Source of the DNA: JBGPGW01 sp046349515
GTDB lineage: Bacteria > Pseudomonadota > Alphaproteobacteria > CADEGL01
Direction of reading: 5' to 3'
Assembly: GCA_046349515.1 (NCBI GenBank)
Contig: JAXMCE010000009.1
Location: 1-64,000 of the forward strand
DNA length: 64,000 nt
This document shows, piece after piece, positions 16,984-26,328 of the stretch (the first letter of the stretch is position 1; every line of letters begins with the position of its first letter). The notes beneath the pieces are model-generated. The model was not told where the DNA came from. It was given only the letters and a program-made list of their open reading frames with translations, and ran no database searches. The position numbers and the translations under genes are program-made.

Positions 16984-18609
16984 ATGAGCACGACGGGCAC
17001 GGGTTCGCTTCGCGGTGTCGAGATCCTGCGCGATCCGCGCCTCAACCGCTCGACCGCCTTCACCGAGGCCGAGCGCGAGGCCCTCGGCCTCATCGGCTTC
17101 CTGCCCGAGGGCATCGACAGTCCCGAGACCCAGGTGCAGCGCGTGCTCGAGCAGCTCGGACAGAAGCCGACCGACCTCGAGCGCTACATCTTCCTCTCCC
17201 AGCTCCAGGACACCGATGCCAATCTCTTCTACCGGGTCCTCACCTCCGACCCGGCGCGCTTCATGCCCATCGTCTACACGCCGACGGTCGGCGAGGCGTG
17301 CCAGAAGTTCGGCCACATCCTGCGCCGGCCCAAGGGGCTCTATCTCTCGGTCAAGCGCCGCGGACGCTTGAAGGAGATCCTGGCCCAGTGGCCCGCGCGC
17401 GACGTGCGCTTCATCGTCGTGACGGATGGCGAGCGCATCCTCGGCTTGGGCGATCTCGGCGCGAACGGCATGGGCATCCCCGTCGGCAAGCTGGCGCTCT
17501 ACGCGGCCTGCGGCGGCGTGCCGCCCCATGCCACGCTGCCGATCACGCTCGACGTCGGCACCAACAACGAGCAGCTCCTGGCCGATCCGCTCTATCTCGG
17601 CCTGAAGCAGCACCGCGTGCGCGGCGCCGAGTATGATTCCTTCATCGAGGAATTCGTCCAGGCCGTCCAGGACGTCTTTCCCAAGTGCTGCATCCAGTTC
17701 GAAGATTTCGCGAGCGTGAACGCGACGCAAATCCTCGCGCGCTACCGGGACCGCGTGTGCTGCTTCAACGACGACATCCAGGCAACGGCGGCGATCGCGG
17801 TCGCGGGCCTCATGGGCTCGCTCCGCATCACCGGCGGCACGCTCGCCGAGCAGACGGTCCTCTTCCTCGGCGCGGGTTCGGCCGGCACGGGCATCGCGGA
17901 GCTCATCGCGAAGGCGATGGCCGAGGACGGGCTATCGGAAGAAGCAGCGCGGCGGCGCTGCTGGCTCTTCGACGTCAACGGCCTCATCGAATCGACGCGG
18001 CGCGACCTTCTCGACTACCAAAAGCCGTTCGCCCACGCGCATGCGCCCGCGAAGGACTTCGTGGCGGCGATCGAGAGCTTGAAGCCGACCGCCATCATCG
18101 GCGTCAGCACCGTCGCCAAGGCCTTCAACCAGAAGGTCATCGAGGCCATGGCGCGCTTGAACGAGCGCCCAATCATCTTCCCCTTCTCCAACCCGACCGC
18201 GCGCTCCGAATGCAGCGCCGAGGAGGCTTACCGCTGGTCGAAGGGCAAGGCAGTCTTCGCGGCCGGCAGCCCCTTCGCGCCCGTCACCTTCGAGGGCAAG
18301 ACCTTCCAGCCCGGCCAAGGCAACAACGTCTACATCTTCCCAGCGATGGGCATGGCGGTTTACGCGACCGAGGCCAAGCGCGTGACCGAGGCCATGTTCA
18401 TGGCGGCGGCGCGCGCGGTCGCCGCCAGCGTCTCATCGGCGGATATCGAGGGCGGCCGCGTCTATCCCCCGCAGGCGCGCATCCGCGAAACCTGCGCCGA
18501 GGTCGCCGCGCGCATCGCCGAAGTGATCTTCAAGCAAGGCCATGCGGGCGTCGCGCGGCCAGCGGATTTGCGCGCCTTCATCAAGGAGAAGGCGTACAAG
18601 CCGCACTAG
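16984..18609 (+). CDS. maeA: NAD-dependent malic enzyme
   Basis: The 541-residue protein converts malate to pyruvate and CO2 with NAD(P). It shows the malic enzyme signature FNDDIQATAAI, the nucleotide motif GAGSAGTGIAE and the malate region YTPTVGEACQKFGHI. The length fits the long SfcA/MaeA type without a phosphotransacetylase domain, unlike many alphaproteobacterial enzymes of about 770 residues. The start at 16984 has an ideal AAGGAGG; an ATG at 16927 is less likely. The pyruvate it forms could feed acetolactate synthase encoded nearby at 20791-22452. Confidence 0.9.
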   Translation: MSTTGTGSLRGVEILRDPRLNRSTAFTEAEREALGLIGFLPEGIDSPETQVQRVLEQLGQKPTDLERYIFLSQLQDTDANLFYRVLTSDPARFMPIVYTPTVGEACQKFGHILRRPKGLYLSVKRRGRLKEILAQWPARDVRFIVVTDGERILGLGDLGANGMGIPVGKLALYAACGGVPPHATLPITLDVGTNNEQLLADPLYLGLKQHRVRGAEYDSFIEEFVQAVQDVFPKCCIQFEDFASVNATQILARYRDRVCCFNDDIQATAAIAVAGLMGSLRITGGTLAEQTVLFLGAGSAGTGIAELIAKAMAEDGLSEEAARRRCWLFDVNGLIESTRRDLLDYQKPFAHAHAPAKDFVAAIESLKPTAIIGVSTVAKAFNQKVIEAMARLNERPIIFPFSNPTARSECSAEEAYRWSKGKAVFAAGSPFAPVTFEGKTFQPGQGNNVYIFPAMGMAVYATEAKRVTEAMFMAAARAVAASVSSADIEGGRVYPPQARIRETCAEVAARIAEVIFKQGHAGVARPADLRAFIKEKAYKPH

Positions 18610-18730
18610 GCCGTGGACTCATGCGGGGGCTAATCGAGGGCGCTCTCACACGGTCTCGCTCTCTCCGTGGGCCGGAGACCCGGTGCGCTCAATCGTGGAT
18701 GGGCTCCGTCCGGACATAAAGGCAGACACG

Positions 18731-19879
18731 TTAGTGCGATGGCACGCTTTCCAAGATGACTTCGCGCAGAATGCGCGTCGGCGGAATTCCCTGATCGTCT
18801 GTTCCGTAATTCCCTGATGTCAGCGCGATGACGAGTTGCAACGCGGGGATGATGAACAGACGCTGGCCGCCTTCTCCTTGTGCCATCCACATGCGCTCCA
18901 AGCGCCCAACGGCCCACCCTTTCGGTTTGCCGAAGGCGACATCGAGAATGAACCATTGATAGCCGTAGCGACGAAGCTCGTCGGCGCTGACTGTTGGCGT
19001 TGTGCAACGCGCGATCCACTCTCTCGGGACGACGTCACGGCCTTCGGCCTTGCCCCCACGCAGCATCATCAATCCGATACGCGCGAAATCCCGGACCGAC
19101 ATGCGCGCGCCGGATGCGGCAAAGGGCTCTCCATCCGGTCCCGTGGCCCACTCGGTAGGCCCCATGCCGAGGGGATCAAACAGAGTCTCGCGCGCGAAAT
19201 CGTGCAGTGACTTGCCCGAACCCTTCGAAATCATGCGAGCGAGCAGCGCCGTCGCTCCCCCGCAATACGTCCAGCGCGTGCCCGGAGCGTCAATGACGGG
19301 ACGCTCCAGGATGTAGCGATACCGGTCTGAGGCGTTATCCATCGCTGTTTCGCTATTACGGGGGTCGGCGTAAGGCAGGCTACTCTCGTCCCAATCCGTT
19401 CCCATCGTCATCGAAAGAGCATGGTGGACCGTCAACCGCGAGCGCCCGTCCTTGTCGGCAAGATCGGCGTACTCAGGAAACATGGAAAACAGGGGCGCTT
19501 CCGGCGCCGGCACCTTCCCTTGGTGGAGAGCGATTCCATACAGCAAGCCGACGATGCTCTTTGAGCAGGAGCGCAAATCATGGATCGTGTCGGATGTGAA
19601 CTTGACGCGACCGAGATCTCCAATTCCCCGCGCGCGATCCTGGCCTTCGAAATAACGCTCGAACACCAATCGATCGTTCCGCACGACGACGAGGCCATGG
19701 ATATTCCAGACCCGTTTTTCGGTGATGGCCTTGTCGAGCCGCTCCGCGAGATCGGCGGCCAATCCGGCATTCGCGGAATCCGTCGGAAGCCACATTTCCT
19801 GCTGTGCGAAGATTGACACGGGTGACGACGAAATGCCCGCAACCCCTATTCCCAAAAGCATTTGGCGGCGATTTAACAT
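18731..19879 (-). CDS. Class C beta-lactamase-like serine hydrolase
   Basis: The 382-residue protein has a signal peptide (MLNRRQMLLGIGVAG to about residue 25) and the penicillin-binding/esterase fold. The catalytic SxxK is Ser104-Lys107 (SCSK), the tyrosine motif is Y205CGG instead of YxN, and GYQWFI precedes the C-terminal strand. Such proteins are usually esterases or peptidases, not drug-inactivating enzymes, and the altered YxN supports that. Codon choice is somewhat less GC-rich than the neighbours. It faces the malic enzyme gene tail to tail. Confidence 0.85.
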   Translation of the reverse strand: MLNRRQMLLGIGVAGISSSPVSIFAQQEMWLPTDSANAGLAADLAERLDKAITEKRVWNIHGLVVVRNDRLVFERYFEGQDRARGIGDLGRVKFTSDTIHDLRSCSKSIVGLLYGIALHQGKVPAPEAPLFSMFPEYADLADKDGRSRLTVHHALSMTMGTDWDESSLPYADPRNSETAMDNASDRYRYILERPVIDAPGTRWTYCGGATALLARMISKGSGKSLHDFARETLFDPLGMGPTEWATGPDGEPFAASGARMSVRDFARIGLMMLRGGKAEGRDVVPREWIARCTTPTVSADELRRYGYQWFILDVAFGKPKGWAVGRLERMWMAQGEGGQRLFIIPALQLVIALTSGNYGTDDQGIPPTRILREVILESVPSH

Positions 19880-19984
19880 GGTCGCGGCGCGCTCCCGACG
19901 TCGATCGGTCTAGCGAAAGGCTTCTCGGACAATCGAAGCAGAAAAACAAAAAATTAGTCCACACATTCGGACGGCTTGTCGTGG

Positions 19985-20773
19985 CTACCTCTCCTTCTCC
20001 GCCTTCTCGATCGCGTCCTTCTGGTCCTTGGCCAGATCGGCATCGAGGAAGGCGCCGCACTCCGGCACTTCCATGTGGAGATCGGAGGTCAAATCCACCT
20101 CGATCGTCGCATCGCGCATGCGGAAGTCCAGCACGTGGCCGCCCGTCGTTTCCGCGGCATCGAGGAAATGCACGTGATAGCCCGGCACGTTGATGCCGCG
20201 CGTGTAGTCGGGGAAGCGGAATCCGACGAGCGTGCCGCGCACGCCTTCATGGACGTAGACAGGCTGGTGCTTCGCCACCTCGACGAGCGGCGGATAGGGC
20301 TTCGTTTGCCGCGGCACCGCGCGCACCTTGATGTAGTCGAAGGTGGCCTCGGCCTTGACCGCATAGAAGATGTTCCGGCTCGGCACCGCCTTGTCGACCG
20401 AGTCCTGGAACGTGCTCCACTCGGTCAGCTCCTCCCACAGCACCTTCACGGTCGGGTCGAAACGCATGACGACGGCGAAGGGCGTCTTGGCCGAGGGCGC
20501 CACGGCGACGGCCGTGCCGTCGCCGCGAATCTGGAAGAAGCGCCCGCCGAAGGCGATCATCTCGCCATCGAGCGCGTTGAAGGTGCCGAGGCCGAAGTCG
20601 CCGTGCCTGGCCAGCTCCTCGTAGGTCGTCTCGCCGTCGTAGAGTCCCTCGAGGAGGGCGCCGATGGTCGAGGTCTGGAACAGCTCGTGCGCGGCCTTCG
20701 AATCATGGTGGAAGAGATCGCCCTTCTCCCGATGCGCGCGGAACGCCTTGATGAAGGTGTCGTCGATGGCCAT
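19985..20773 (-). CDS. budA: Alpha-acetolactate decarboxylase
   Basis: This 262-residue enzyme turns alpha-acetolactate into acetoin. Zinc ligands His200, His202 and His213 have the spacing of the AldC family (HVH, then ten residues, then His), and TSTIGALLEGLYDG and HGDFGLGTF are family landmarks. It starts 17 bases after the acetolactate synthase gene ends, so the two form an operon. Together they make a two-step pyruvate-to-acetoin path used to limit acidification; no butanediol dehydrogenase or BudR regulator is visible beside them. Confidence 0.92.
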   Translation of the reverse strand: MAIDDTFIKAFRAHREKGDLFHHDSKAAHELFQTSTIGALLEGLYDGETTYEELARHGDFGLGTFNALDGEMIAFGGRFFQIRGDGTAVAVAPSAKTPFAVVMRFDPTVKVLWEELTEWSTFQDSVDKAVPSRNIFYAVKAEATFDYIKVRAVPRQTKPYPPLVEVAKHQPVYVHEGVRGTLVGFRFPDYTRGINVPGYHVHFLDAAETTGGHVLDFRMRDATIEVDLTSDLHMEVPECGAFLDADLAKDQKDAIEKAEKER

Positions 20774-20790
20774 GCGGTCGCGCTCCCCGC

Positions 20791-22452
20791 TTAGTGCATG
20801 ACAGACGCGTCGACCGTCGCCACGAGCTTCGCGTTGTCGCGGTAGTCGACGGGCATGTCGATGAGCGCGGGCGTGCCGAGCGAGAGCGCCTTCTTGAGCA
20901 CAGGCACGATCTCATCCGCCTTGCCGATGCGAAACGCCGTGGCCCCCATGGCCTCGCCGAGCTTGACGAAGTCCGGATCGGCGAAGGTGGCGCCGAAGGT
21001 GCGGCCGTATTCGCGCGCCTGAAGCGCCTGGATCAAGCCGTAGGAGCCGTCGCGCCAGATGACGTGCACGATGGGCAGCTTCAGGCGGCACGCGGTCTCG
21101 AGCGCCATGCAGGTCATCATGAACGAGCCGTCGCCCGAGACAGAGACGACCTTCTCCCCCGGACGCGCGAGCGCCGCCCCGATCGCCCAGGGCAGGGCGA
21201 CGCCCATGGTCTGATGGCCCATGCTGAAGAGGAGGCGCCGCGGCTCGTGGCAGAAGAAGTAGCGCGCCATCCAGATCTCGTGCGCGCCCACATCGCAGGT
21301 GACCGTCACGTCGTCGCCGATGGTCGCGCGCAGGTCGTGGATGAAGCGGAGCGGATGGACGGGCATGCCCGACAGCGTCGCCCCCCTCGCCTGCTCGTCC
21401 ACAATCATCTTCTGCGCGGCCTTGACGTCGGCCCAGCCCTCGCCCTCGCTGAGGGAGAGGCGCGCGGACAGCGCATCGAGATTGGCGGCGACATCGCCAA
21501 CGAGTTCGACCGCCGGCACATAGGCGCGGTCGATTCCGGCGGGATTGTCGTCGAGGTGGATGGTGCGCGCGGTCCGGTGCCACTCGGCCGGATCGTATTC
21601 GATCGTGTCGTAGCCGACCGTGAGCACCACGTCCGCCTTCTCGAGCACAAGGTCGCCCGGCTGGTTGCGCACATAACCGACGCGGCCGACGAAGCGATCG
21701 GTGAGATCGCGCGGCACGACGCCCGCCGCCTCGAAGGTGCCGATGACGGGCGCCCGGTGGCCGCGCATGAGCCGGCGCACCGCCGCCGCCGCCGCCGGCA
21801 TGCTCGCGCCCACGCCGAGAAGGATGACCGGGCGCTTGGCGCCGTTGAGCAGCGCGGCGGCACGGTCGAGGGCCTCGGCCGGGGCCGCGCCCTGCCGCGG
21901 CGCCTCGGCGGCCGGCAGAACCTGCGCCTTGACCGGCGCCTTCGAGACATCGGACGGCATGGAGATGTGCACGGCGCCCTGGCGCGAGCGGGCGGCGATG
22001 CGGAACGCATTGGCCACGATCTCCGGGATCGTGTCGGGCACGGAGACCTCGATGCTCCACTTGGTGATCGGCGTGAAGAGCCCGACCGCATCGACGTTCA
22101 TGTGCGCTTCCTTGAAGCGCGCGCCGCGCGGCACCTGGCCCGTGATGACGACGAGCGGGTCGCGATCCTCGGTCGCGGTCGCGACGCCGCAGACCACGTT
22201 GATGAGGCCGGGGCCGGAGGTGGTCATGACAACGCCGGGCTTGCCCGTGATGCGCCCCCAGGCCTGGGCCATGAAGGCGGCGGCGCTCTCGTGCCGGCAA
22301 ACGATGTATTTCGGCCCGCGGTCGGCGAGCACGTCGAGGATCGGCAGCACGGCTCCGCCCGGAATGCCGAAGATGTATTCGACACCCTGGGCTTCGAGCG
22401 AGCGCACCAGCAACTCAGCCCCGTTCCGTGCCTGAGCCTCGTCGACCATCAT
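20791..22452 (-). CDS. budB: Acetolactate synthase, catabolic type
   Basis: The 553-residue thiamine-diphosphate enzyme condenses two pyruvates to acetolactate. It has the N-terminal HESAAAFMAQAWGR (conserved Glu), a central nucleotide-like domain, and GDGSFMMTC for the metal and cofactor. The pairing with budA and the absence of a small regulatory subunit gene mark it as the catabolic AlsS/BudB form rather than IlvB. The motif usually ending in NN is here WRDGSYG, as in several distant homologues. Two adjacent ATGs and an upstream GTG give starts within nine bases. Confidence 0.88.
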   Translation of the reverse strand: MMVDEAQARNGAELLVRSLEAQGVEYIFGIPGGAVLPILDVLADRGPKYIVCRHESAAAFMAQAWGRITGKPGVVMTTSGPGLINVVCGVATATEDRDPLVVITGQVPRGARFKEAHMNVDAVGLFTPITKWSIEVSVPDTIPEIVANAFRIAARSRQGAVHISMPSDVSKAPVKAQVLPAAEAPRQGAAPAEALDRAAALLNGAKRPVILLGVGASMPAAAAAVRRLMRGHRAPVIGTFEAAGVVPRDLTDRFVGRVGYVRNQPGDLVLEKADVVLTVGYDTIEYDPAEWHRTARTIHLDDNPAGIDRAYVPAVELVGDVAANLDALSARLSLSEGEGWADVKAAQKMIVDEQARGATLSGMPVHPLRFIHDLRATIGDDVTVTCDVGAHEIWMARYFFCHEPRRLLFSMGHQTMGVALPWAIGAALARPGEKVVSVSGDGSFMMTCMALETACRLKLPIVHVIWRDGSYGLIQALQAREYGRTFGATFADPDFVKLGEAMGATAFRIGKADEIVPVLKKALSLGTPALIDMPVDYRDNAKLVATVDASVMH

Positions 22453-22480
22453 CCCCACCCTTTCTTCGGCGCCGCCCGTT

Positions 22481-22957
22481 TCAGCCTTTCTGCTTCGAGC
22501 GCTTCTTCGCGGCCTCGGTGCAGACGAAGGTGACGATGCGCTCGCCCATCGTGCCCGCCTCGGGCTTGGCGAAGGTGATCTCGCCGGGCGCCGAGGTCAC
22601 GGTGTAGACGGCCTCGCCGCTTCCGTCATCGCTCGCATAGAGATGGTGCTCGACATAGGCGATGGAGTGGTCCGCGCATTTGAAATAGGAAAGCGATCGC
22701 TGCGAGCGGTACTCGCCGGCGGGCGACGGCTGCGGAGCGGCGAACCGGAAGAGCGCCCAGGCCTGGAGCTGTTTCTTCTCGACCGCGATGCTCGCCCGAT
22801 CGACGGCGCCCTGTGTGCTCGCGGTCCCGCCGAGCGACACCCAGTCGGCGCCGAGCGCCGTCCCCGCCGCGGCAAGCAGGGCGCCCGCGGTCGCGACAAG
22901 GCCGCAGGCGCGCGCGCCTCTCCCGCGCGTCGCGCGACGCTCGCGGCTGGAGCGCAA
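22481..22957 (-). CDS. Exported surface-adhesin E-like protein, TTG start
   Basis: The 158-residue protein has a basic N-region (RSSRERRATRGRG), a hydrophobic segment, and cleavage near ALGADW. The mature part reads like the small beta-rich domain of the adhesin-E family (WVSLGGT, RSLSYFKCADHSIAYVEHHLY, VTFVCTEA) with two cysteines that could pair. The only plausible start is TTG one base after the stop of the lipoprotein gene upstream, which implies coupled translation. It precedes budB. Function unknown. Confidence 0.72.
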   Translation of the reverse strand: MRSSRERRATRGRGARACGLVATAGALLAAAGTALGADWVSLGGTASTQGAVDRASIAVEKKQLQAWALFRFAAPQPSPAGEYRSQRSLSYFKCADHSIAYVEHHLYASDDGSGEAVYTVTSAPGEITFAKPEAGTMGERIVTFVCTEAAKKRSKQKG

Positions 22958-22958
22958 C

Positions 22959-23273
22959 TCAGCTCGCGATGCGCAGCTTCTTCGCCAGCGCGTCGCAGTT
23001 GTTGCCGTAAAGATCCGTGTGCTCGATGACGCCCTTCGCGTCGATGCGGAACGTGGCCGTGCAGTAGTTGGGCAGGTAGTGCACGTAGCTGAAGTCCTCG
23101 TAGAACACCTCTTTCCCGCCGCCGCCCACATCGGCGACGCCGAAGGGCGGGCCCGCGGCCGCGGTGAGCTCGCTCAAATTCTGTCCCACCCAGGCGTCGC
23201 GGCCGTAAAGCGAGCACGCGCCGAGCGCCGCGCCGAGAAGCGCCAGCGCCACCACACTACCGAAAGCCTTCAT
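22959..23273 (-). CDS. Small lipoprotein, SmpA/OmlA-like
   Basis: The 104-residue protein has a lipoprotein signal with lipobox LGAC, so it is probably anchored in the envelope. The mature part (WVGQNLSELTAAAGPP, then YCTATFRI and GVIEHTDLYGNNC) resembles the SmpA/OmlA fold of outer-membrane assembly lipoproteins, though weakly. Two cysteines near the C-terminus may form a disulfide. The downstream exported protein begins one base after its stop, so they likely act together. Confidence 0.72.
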   Translation of the reverse strand: MKAFGSVVALALLGAALGACSLYGRDAWVGQNLSELTAAAGPPFGVADVGGGGKEVFYEDFSYVHYLPNYCTATFRIDAKGVIEHTDLYGNNCDALAKKLRIAS

Positions 23274-23360
23274 CGGGTCCCCCACCGTTCGGCCCATCCG
23301 TCCGGCGGACATCTTACCAGAGGATGCACGGCCCCTATCAAGAGGCAGGCGCGCCCGCGC

Positions 23361-24578
23361 TCAGACCAGGCGGGCGCCCCGCGCGAGGGTCGTCACCGAC
23401 AGGGCGCCGAGGACGCAGACGACGGCCAAGGTCGCAAAGGCCGTGAACCAGGCCGCCATGGCGCCGGACCCGCCGCCGAAATCGAGTACGTAGCCGAAGA
23501 TGAGCGGGCCGAGGAATCCGCCGAAGAAACCGAGACAGGAATGGAGCGCCATCGTCGCGCCGCGACGCTCGGCCTCCGCGGCGACGACGGTACCCGCGGT
23601 GACGGAGGTCGCGTTGGCGTTGAGCACGAGGATGTAGAGCACGCCCACGGCCACGACGACGAGATAGGCGCGATCGAGGCTCGAGGCGAAGACGCAGGCC
23701 ATCACCGCGGCGGCGATGAAGAGGCCGGCGATCGCGCGGGGCGCGCCCAGGCGGATGGCCAGCTCGTTGCCCATGATGTTGGCCGGCAGGCTCACGAGGT
23801 TGAGAAGGGCGGCCGAGAGCGTGGCGCTCCAGACGATGGCGCCCGGCTCCTGCATGCTCGCGCTGAAGACGAAGAGCGCCACGAACCACGAGCGATTGGC
23901 CGAGGCCGCCCATACGACGGCCATGTAGGCCAGCATGAATCCGAGGGCGCGCCGGTTCGAGACGACGGCGCGGAAGTCGAGCGCCGCGAGCGCCTCGCGC
24001 CACGACCCGGCCGCCTTCTGGGGCGGCGCCGGCGGCAGCACGATGCCGACGAGGAGCGCCGCGAGGATGGCACCCGCGCCCGCGAGGCCAAAGGCCCAGC
24101 GCCAGCCGATCGCTTCCTCGATCAACCCGATGAAGACGAAGGAGAGGCTCGCGGCCGCCGAATAGGTCGTCGTGTAGTAGCCGACGACGCGCGCCCGCGC
24201 GGAGTCGGGCGTGCGGTCAGACAGCGCCTTCAGCGCCGGCATGTAGGTGCCGGCAAGGCCGATTCCGGCGCCTGCCCGGAAGACGAGCGCCGACCAGAAT
24301 CCGTCGGCCAGGAGCGCATAGCCGATGCAGGAGGCGGCCGCGAGCGCCATCGCCCAAAGATAGACGCACCGCGGATCGATTCGGTCGGTCAAGCTCACGA
24401 GCACCGGCACCGCGAGCGTGTAGCCGCCGAAATAGATCCCGCTGATCCAGCCGGCCTGGGCGTTGCTCAAGCCCCACAGCGCGACGAAAGTGGGCAGGAG
24501 CGCGGGAAAGCCCGCATAGTTCGCCATGCCGAGCAACTGGGCGCCGCAGACAGCGATGAGGATGCGCCGCTCGATCAC
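23361..24578 (-). CDS. MFS transporter, GTG start
   Basis: The 405-residue protein has 12 predicted membrane segments in two halves and the loop after helix 2 typical of major facilitator proteins (SLTDRIDPRCVY). It resembles the CynX/NarK-like group of anion or small-molecule transporters only in general plan. The start is GTG at 24578 with AAGGA upstream; the frame is open to 24749, but that part has no transporter features. Substrate unknown. Confidence 0.82.
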   Translation of the reverse strand: MIERRILIAVCGAQLLGMANYAGFPALLPTFVALWGLSNAQAGWISGIYFGGYTLAVPVLVSLTDRIDPRCVYLWAMALAAASCIGYALLADGFWSALVFRAGAGIGLAGTYMPALKALSDRTPDSARARVVGYYTTTYSAAASLSFVFIGLIEEAIGWRWAFGLAGAGAILAALLVGIVLPPAPPQKAAGSWREALAALDFRAVVSNRRALGFMLAYMAVVWAASANRSWFVALFVFSASMQEPGAIVWSATLSAALLNLVSLPANIMGNELAIRLGAPRAIAGLFIAAAVMACVFASSLDRAYLVVVAVGVLYILVLNANATSVTAGTVVAAEAERRGATMALHSCLGFFGGFLGPLIFGYVLDFGGGSGAMAAWFTAFATLAVVCVLGALSVTTLARGARLV

Positions 24579-24803
24579 GCGCGCGCGTCCTTGGCCGAAC
24601 CCGCAACGAGAGCAGGTGAGATGGTCACGTCGCGGCTCCTCGGCGATGGTGGACGGGAACGGAATGCGGACTCGGCCGAGCCCGGGCGATCCTGACCGCA
24701 TCGCGCCCGGAAGAAAAGCCGAAGGAGGGATCGCGCGAAAGAAAGACATGACAGGAACGCGGGACAGCGATAGTGAAAAGATACCTCATGAATGGAGCGC
24801 GCG

Positions 24804-25106
24804 ATGATCAACGAGCTGAGACACTACGTGGCCCCGGTGGGCAAGGGCGATGCGATGTTGAAGGTCATGGCCGACCACATCCTGCCCATCTTCAACCGCA
24901 TGGGTTTCCGGGTCCTCGACTACTGGGTGCAGGACGACGACCCGCGCCACCTCTGGTACACGATGGAATGGCCCTCGGCCGCCGCGATCAAGGAAGGCTG
25001 GGAGCGCTTCCGCGCCGATCCCGAATGGCTGAAGGTCAAGGCCGCGTCGGGCGGCGTCTTCGAGAAAGTCGAATCCTTCACGCTTCGCCGCACGCCGACC
25101 AAGTGA
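24804..25106 (+). CDS. NIPSNAP-family protein
   Basis: The 100-residue protein has the ferredoxin-like dimer fold sequence of NIPSNAP domains: INELRHYVAPVGKGDAML, LDYWVQDD and WERFRADPEWLKVKA. Bacterial members sit beside catabolic genes and their function is mostly unknown. It is followed after 59 bases by an acyl-CoA dehydrogenase and an enoyl-CoA hydratase on the same strand, so it is probably part of that catabolic operon. Confidence 0.85.
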   Translation: MINELRHYVAPVGKGDAMLKVMADHILPIFNRMGFRVLDYWVQDDDPRHLWYTMEWPSAAAIKEGWERFRADPEWLKVKAASGGVFEKVESFTLRRTPTK

Positions 25107-25165
25107 GGGCGCTGACGGCGCGGCCGCCCAACGGCCGAACCGGGCGCTGAGAACCGGGTGCTGCC

Positions 25166-26308
25166 ATGGATTTCGAGTTGGATCCGGCGCAAGTGGAACT
25201 CCAGTCGATGGCGCGCGCCTTCGCCCGCGACGTGCTGGCCCCGGCCCAGCGCGCGATGGACGAGACGAACGCCTTCCCCTACGACGCCTGGCGGCAGTGG
25301 AGCGCCCTCGGCATGACCGGCATCACGGTGCCGGAGGATTATGGCGGCGGCGGTGCCGACAGCCTCACCTACATCCTCGCCATGGAAGAAGTCGCGACGG
25401 TCAGCCAGACCTTCGCGCTCATCTGGCAGGTCCATGTCCTCGTCTCGAACATGTACAAGCTCCTCGGCACGGAGGCGCAGAAGCGCCAGTGGCTGCCGCG
25501 CTTCGCCTCGGGCGAGATCGTCGGCGCCATCGGCTTGACGGAGCCGGGCGCGGGCTCGGATGCGGGCGGCATGACGACGCGGGCCGCGCGCCACGGCGGC
25601 GAATGGGTCATCAACGGGCGGAAGACCTTCATCAGCAACACGGGCACCGAGATCTCCGACGGGCTCGTGCTCATGGCCGTGACCAGCACCGAGGGCGGGC
25701 GCAAATCCATCTCCTCCTTCATCGTGCCGCAGGGCGCGCCCGGCTTCGAAGTCGGCCAGTCCTTCACCAAAATGGCCTGGCACGGCATGGACAGCCGCGA
25801 GTTGATCTTCAACGACTGCCGAATCCCTGAAGAGAATCTCCTGGGTGTCGAGGGCCAGGGCCTGCGCCAGGCGCTCACGGCGTTGAACTTGGGGCGCATC
25901 GTCTTCGGCATCCTGGGCGTCGCCCTCATCCGCGCCTGCCTCGAGGAGTCGCTCACTCACGCCAAAGACAGGAAGCAGTTCGGCAAGCCGCTCGCGAGCT
26001 TCCAGCTCATCCAGTCGAAGCTGGCCGACATGGCGATCCACGCCGAGGCCGTGCGGCGCTTCGCGCATTACGTCGCGTGGCTGCACGCGAAAGGCGTCGA
26101 CTGCCACGCTCAGGCGGCCATGGTGAAGACTCTCGGCACCGAGCTCGCGACGAAGGCGGCGCTCGACGCCTTCCAGATCCATGGCGGCTACGGCTTCATG
26201 CACGAGTACAAGGTCAACCGCTTCTTCCGCGAGTCGAAGATCCTCGAGATCGGCGAAGGGACGAACGAGATCCAGCGGCTCGTCATCGCGCGCTCGCTCG
26301 GCTGCTGA
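25166..26308 (+). CDS. Acyl-CoA dehydrogenase
   Basis: The 380-residue flavoenzyme introduces a trans-2 double bond in acyl-CoA. Landmarks are LTEPGAGSDAGG, the FAD-binding QIHGGYGF region, and GEGTNEIQR, whose Glu matches the catalytic base of medium-chain enzymes. The chain length preference cannot be read from sequence. It lies 20 bases before an enoyl-CoA hydratase gene, making a two-step beta-oxidation-type pair. The ATG has only a weak ribosome site. Confidence 0.9.
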   Translation: MDFELDPAQVELQSMARAFARDVLAPAQRAMDETNAFPYDAWRQWSALGMTGITVPEDYGGGGADSLTYILAMEEVATVSQTFALIWQVHVLVSNMYKLLGTEAQKRQWLPRFASGEIVGAIGLTEPGAGSDAGGMTTRAARHGGEWVINGRKTFISNTGTEISDGLVLMAVTSTEGGRKSISSFIVPQGAPGFEVGQSFTKMAWHGMDSRELIFNDCRIPEENLLGVEGQGLRQALTALNLGRIVFGILGVALIRACLEESLTHAKDRKQFGKPLASFQLIQSKLADMAIHAEAVRRFAHYVAWLHAKGVDCHAQAAMVKTLGTELATKAALDAFQIHGGYGFMHEYKVNRFFRESKILEIGEGTNEIQRLVIARSLGC

Positions 26309-26328
26309 GCGGAACGCGGGCTTTCGGA

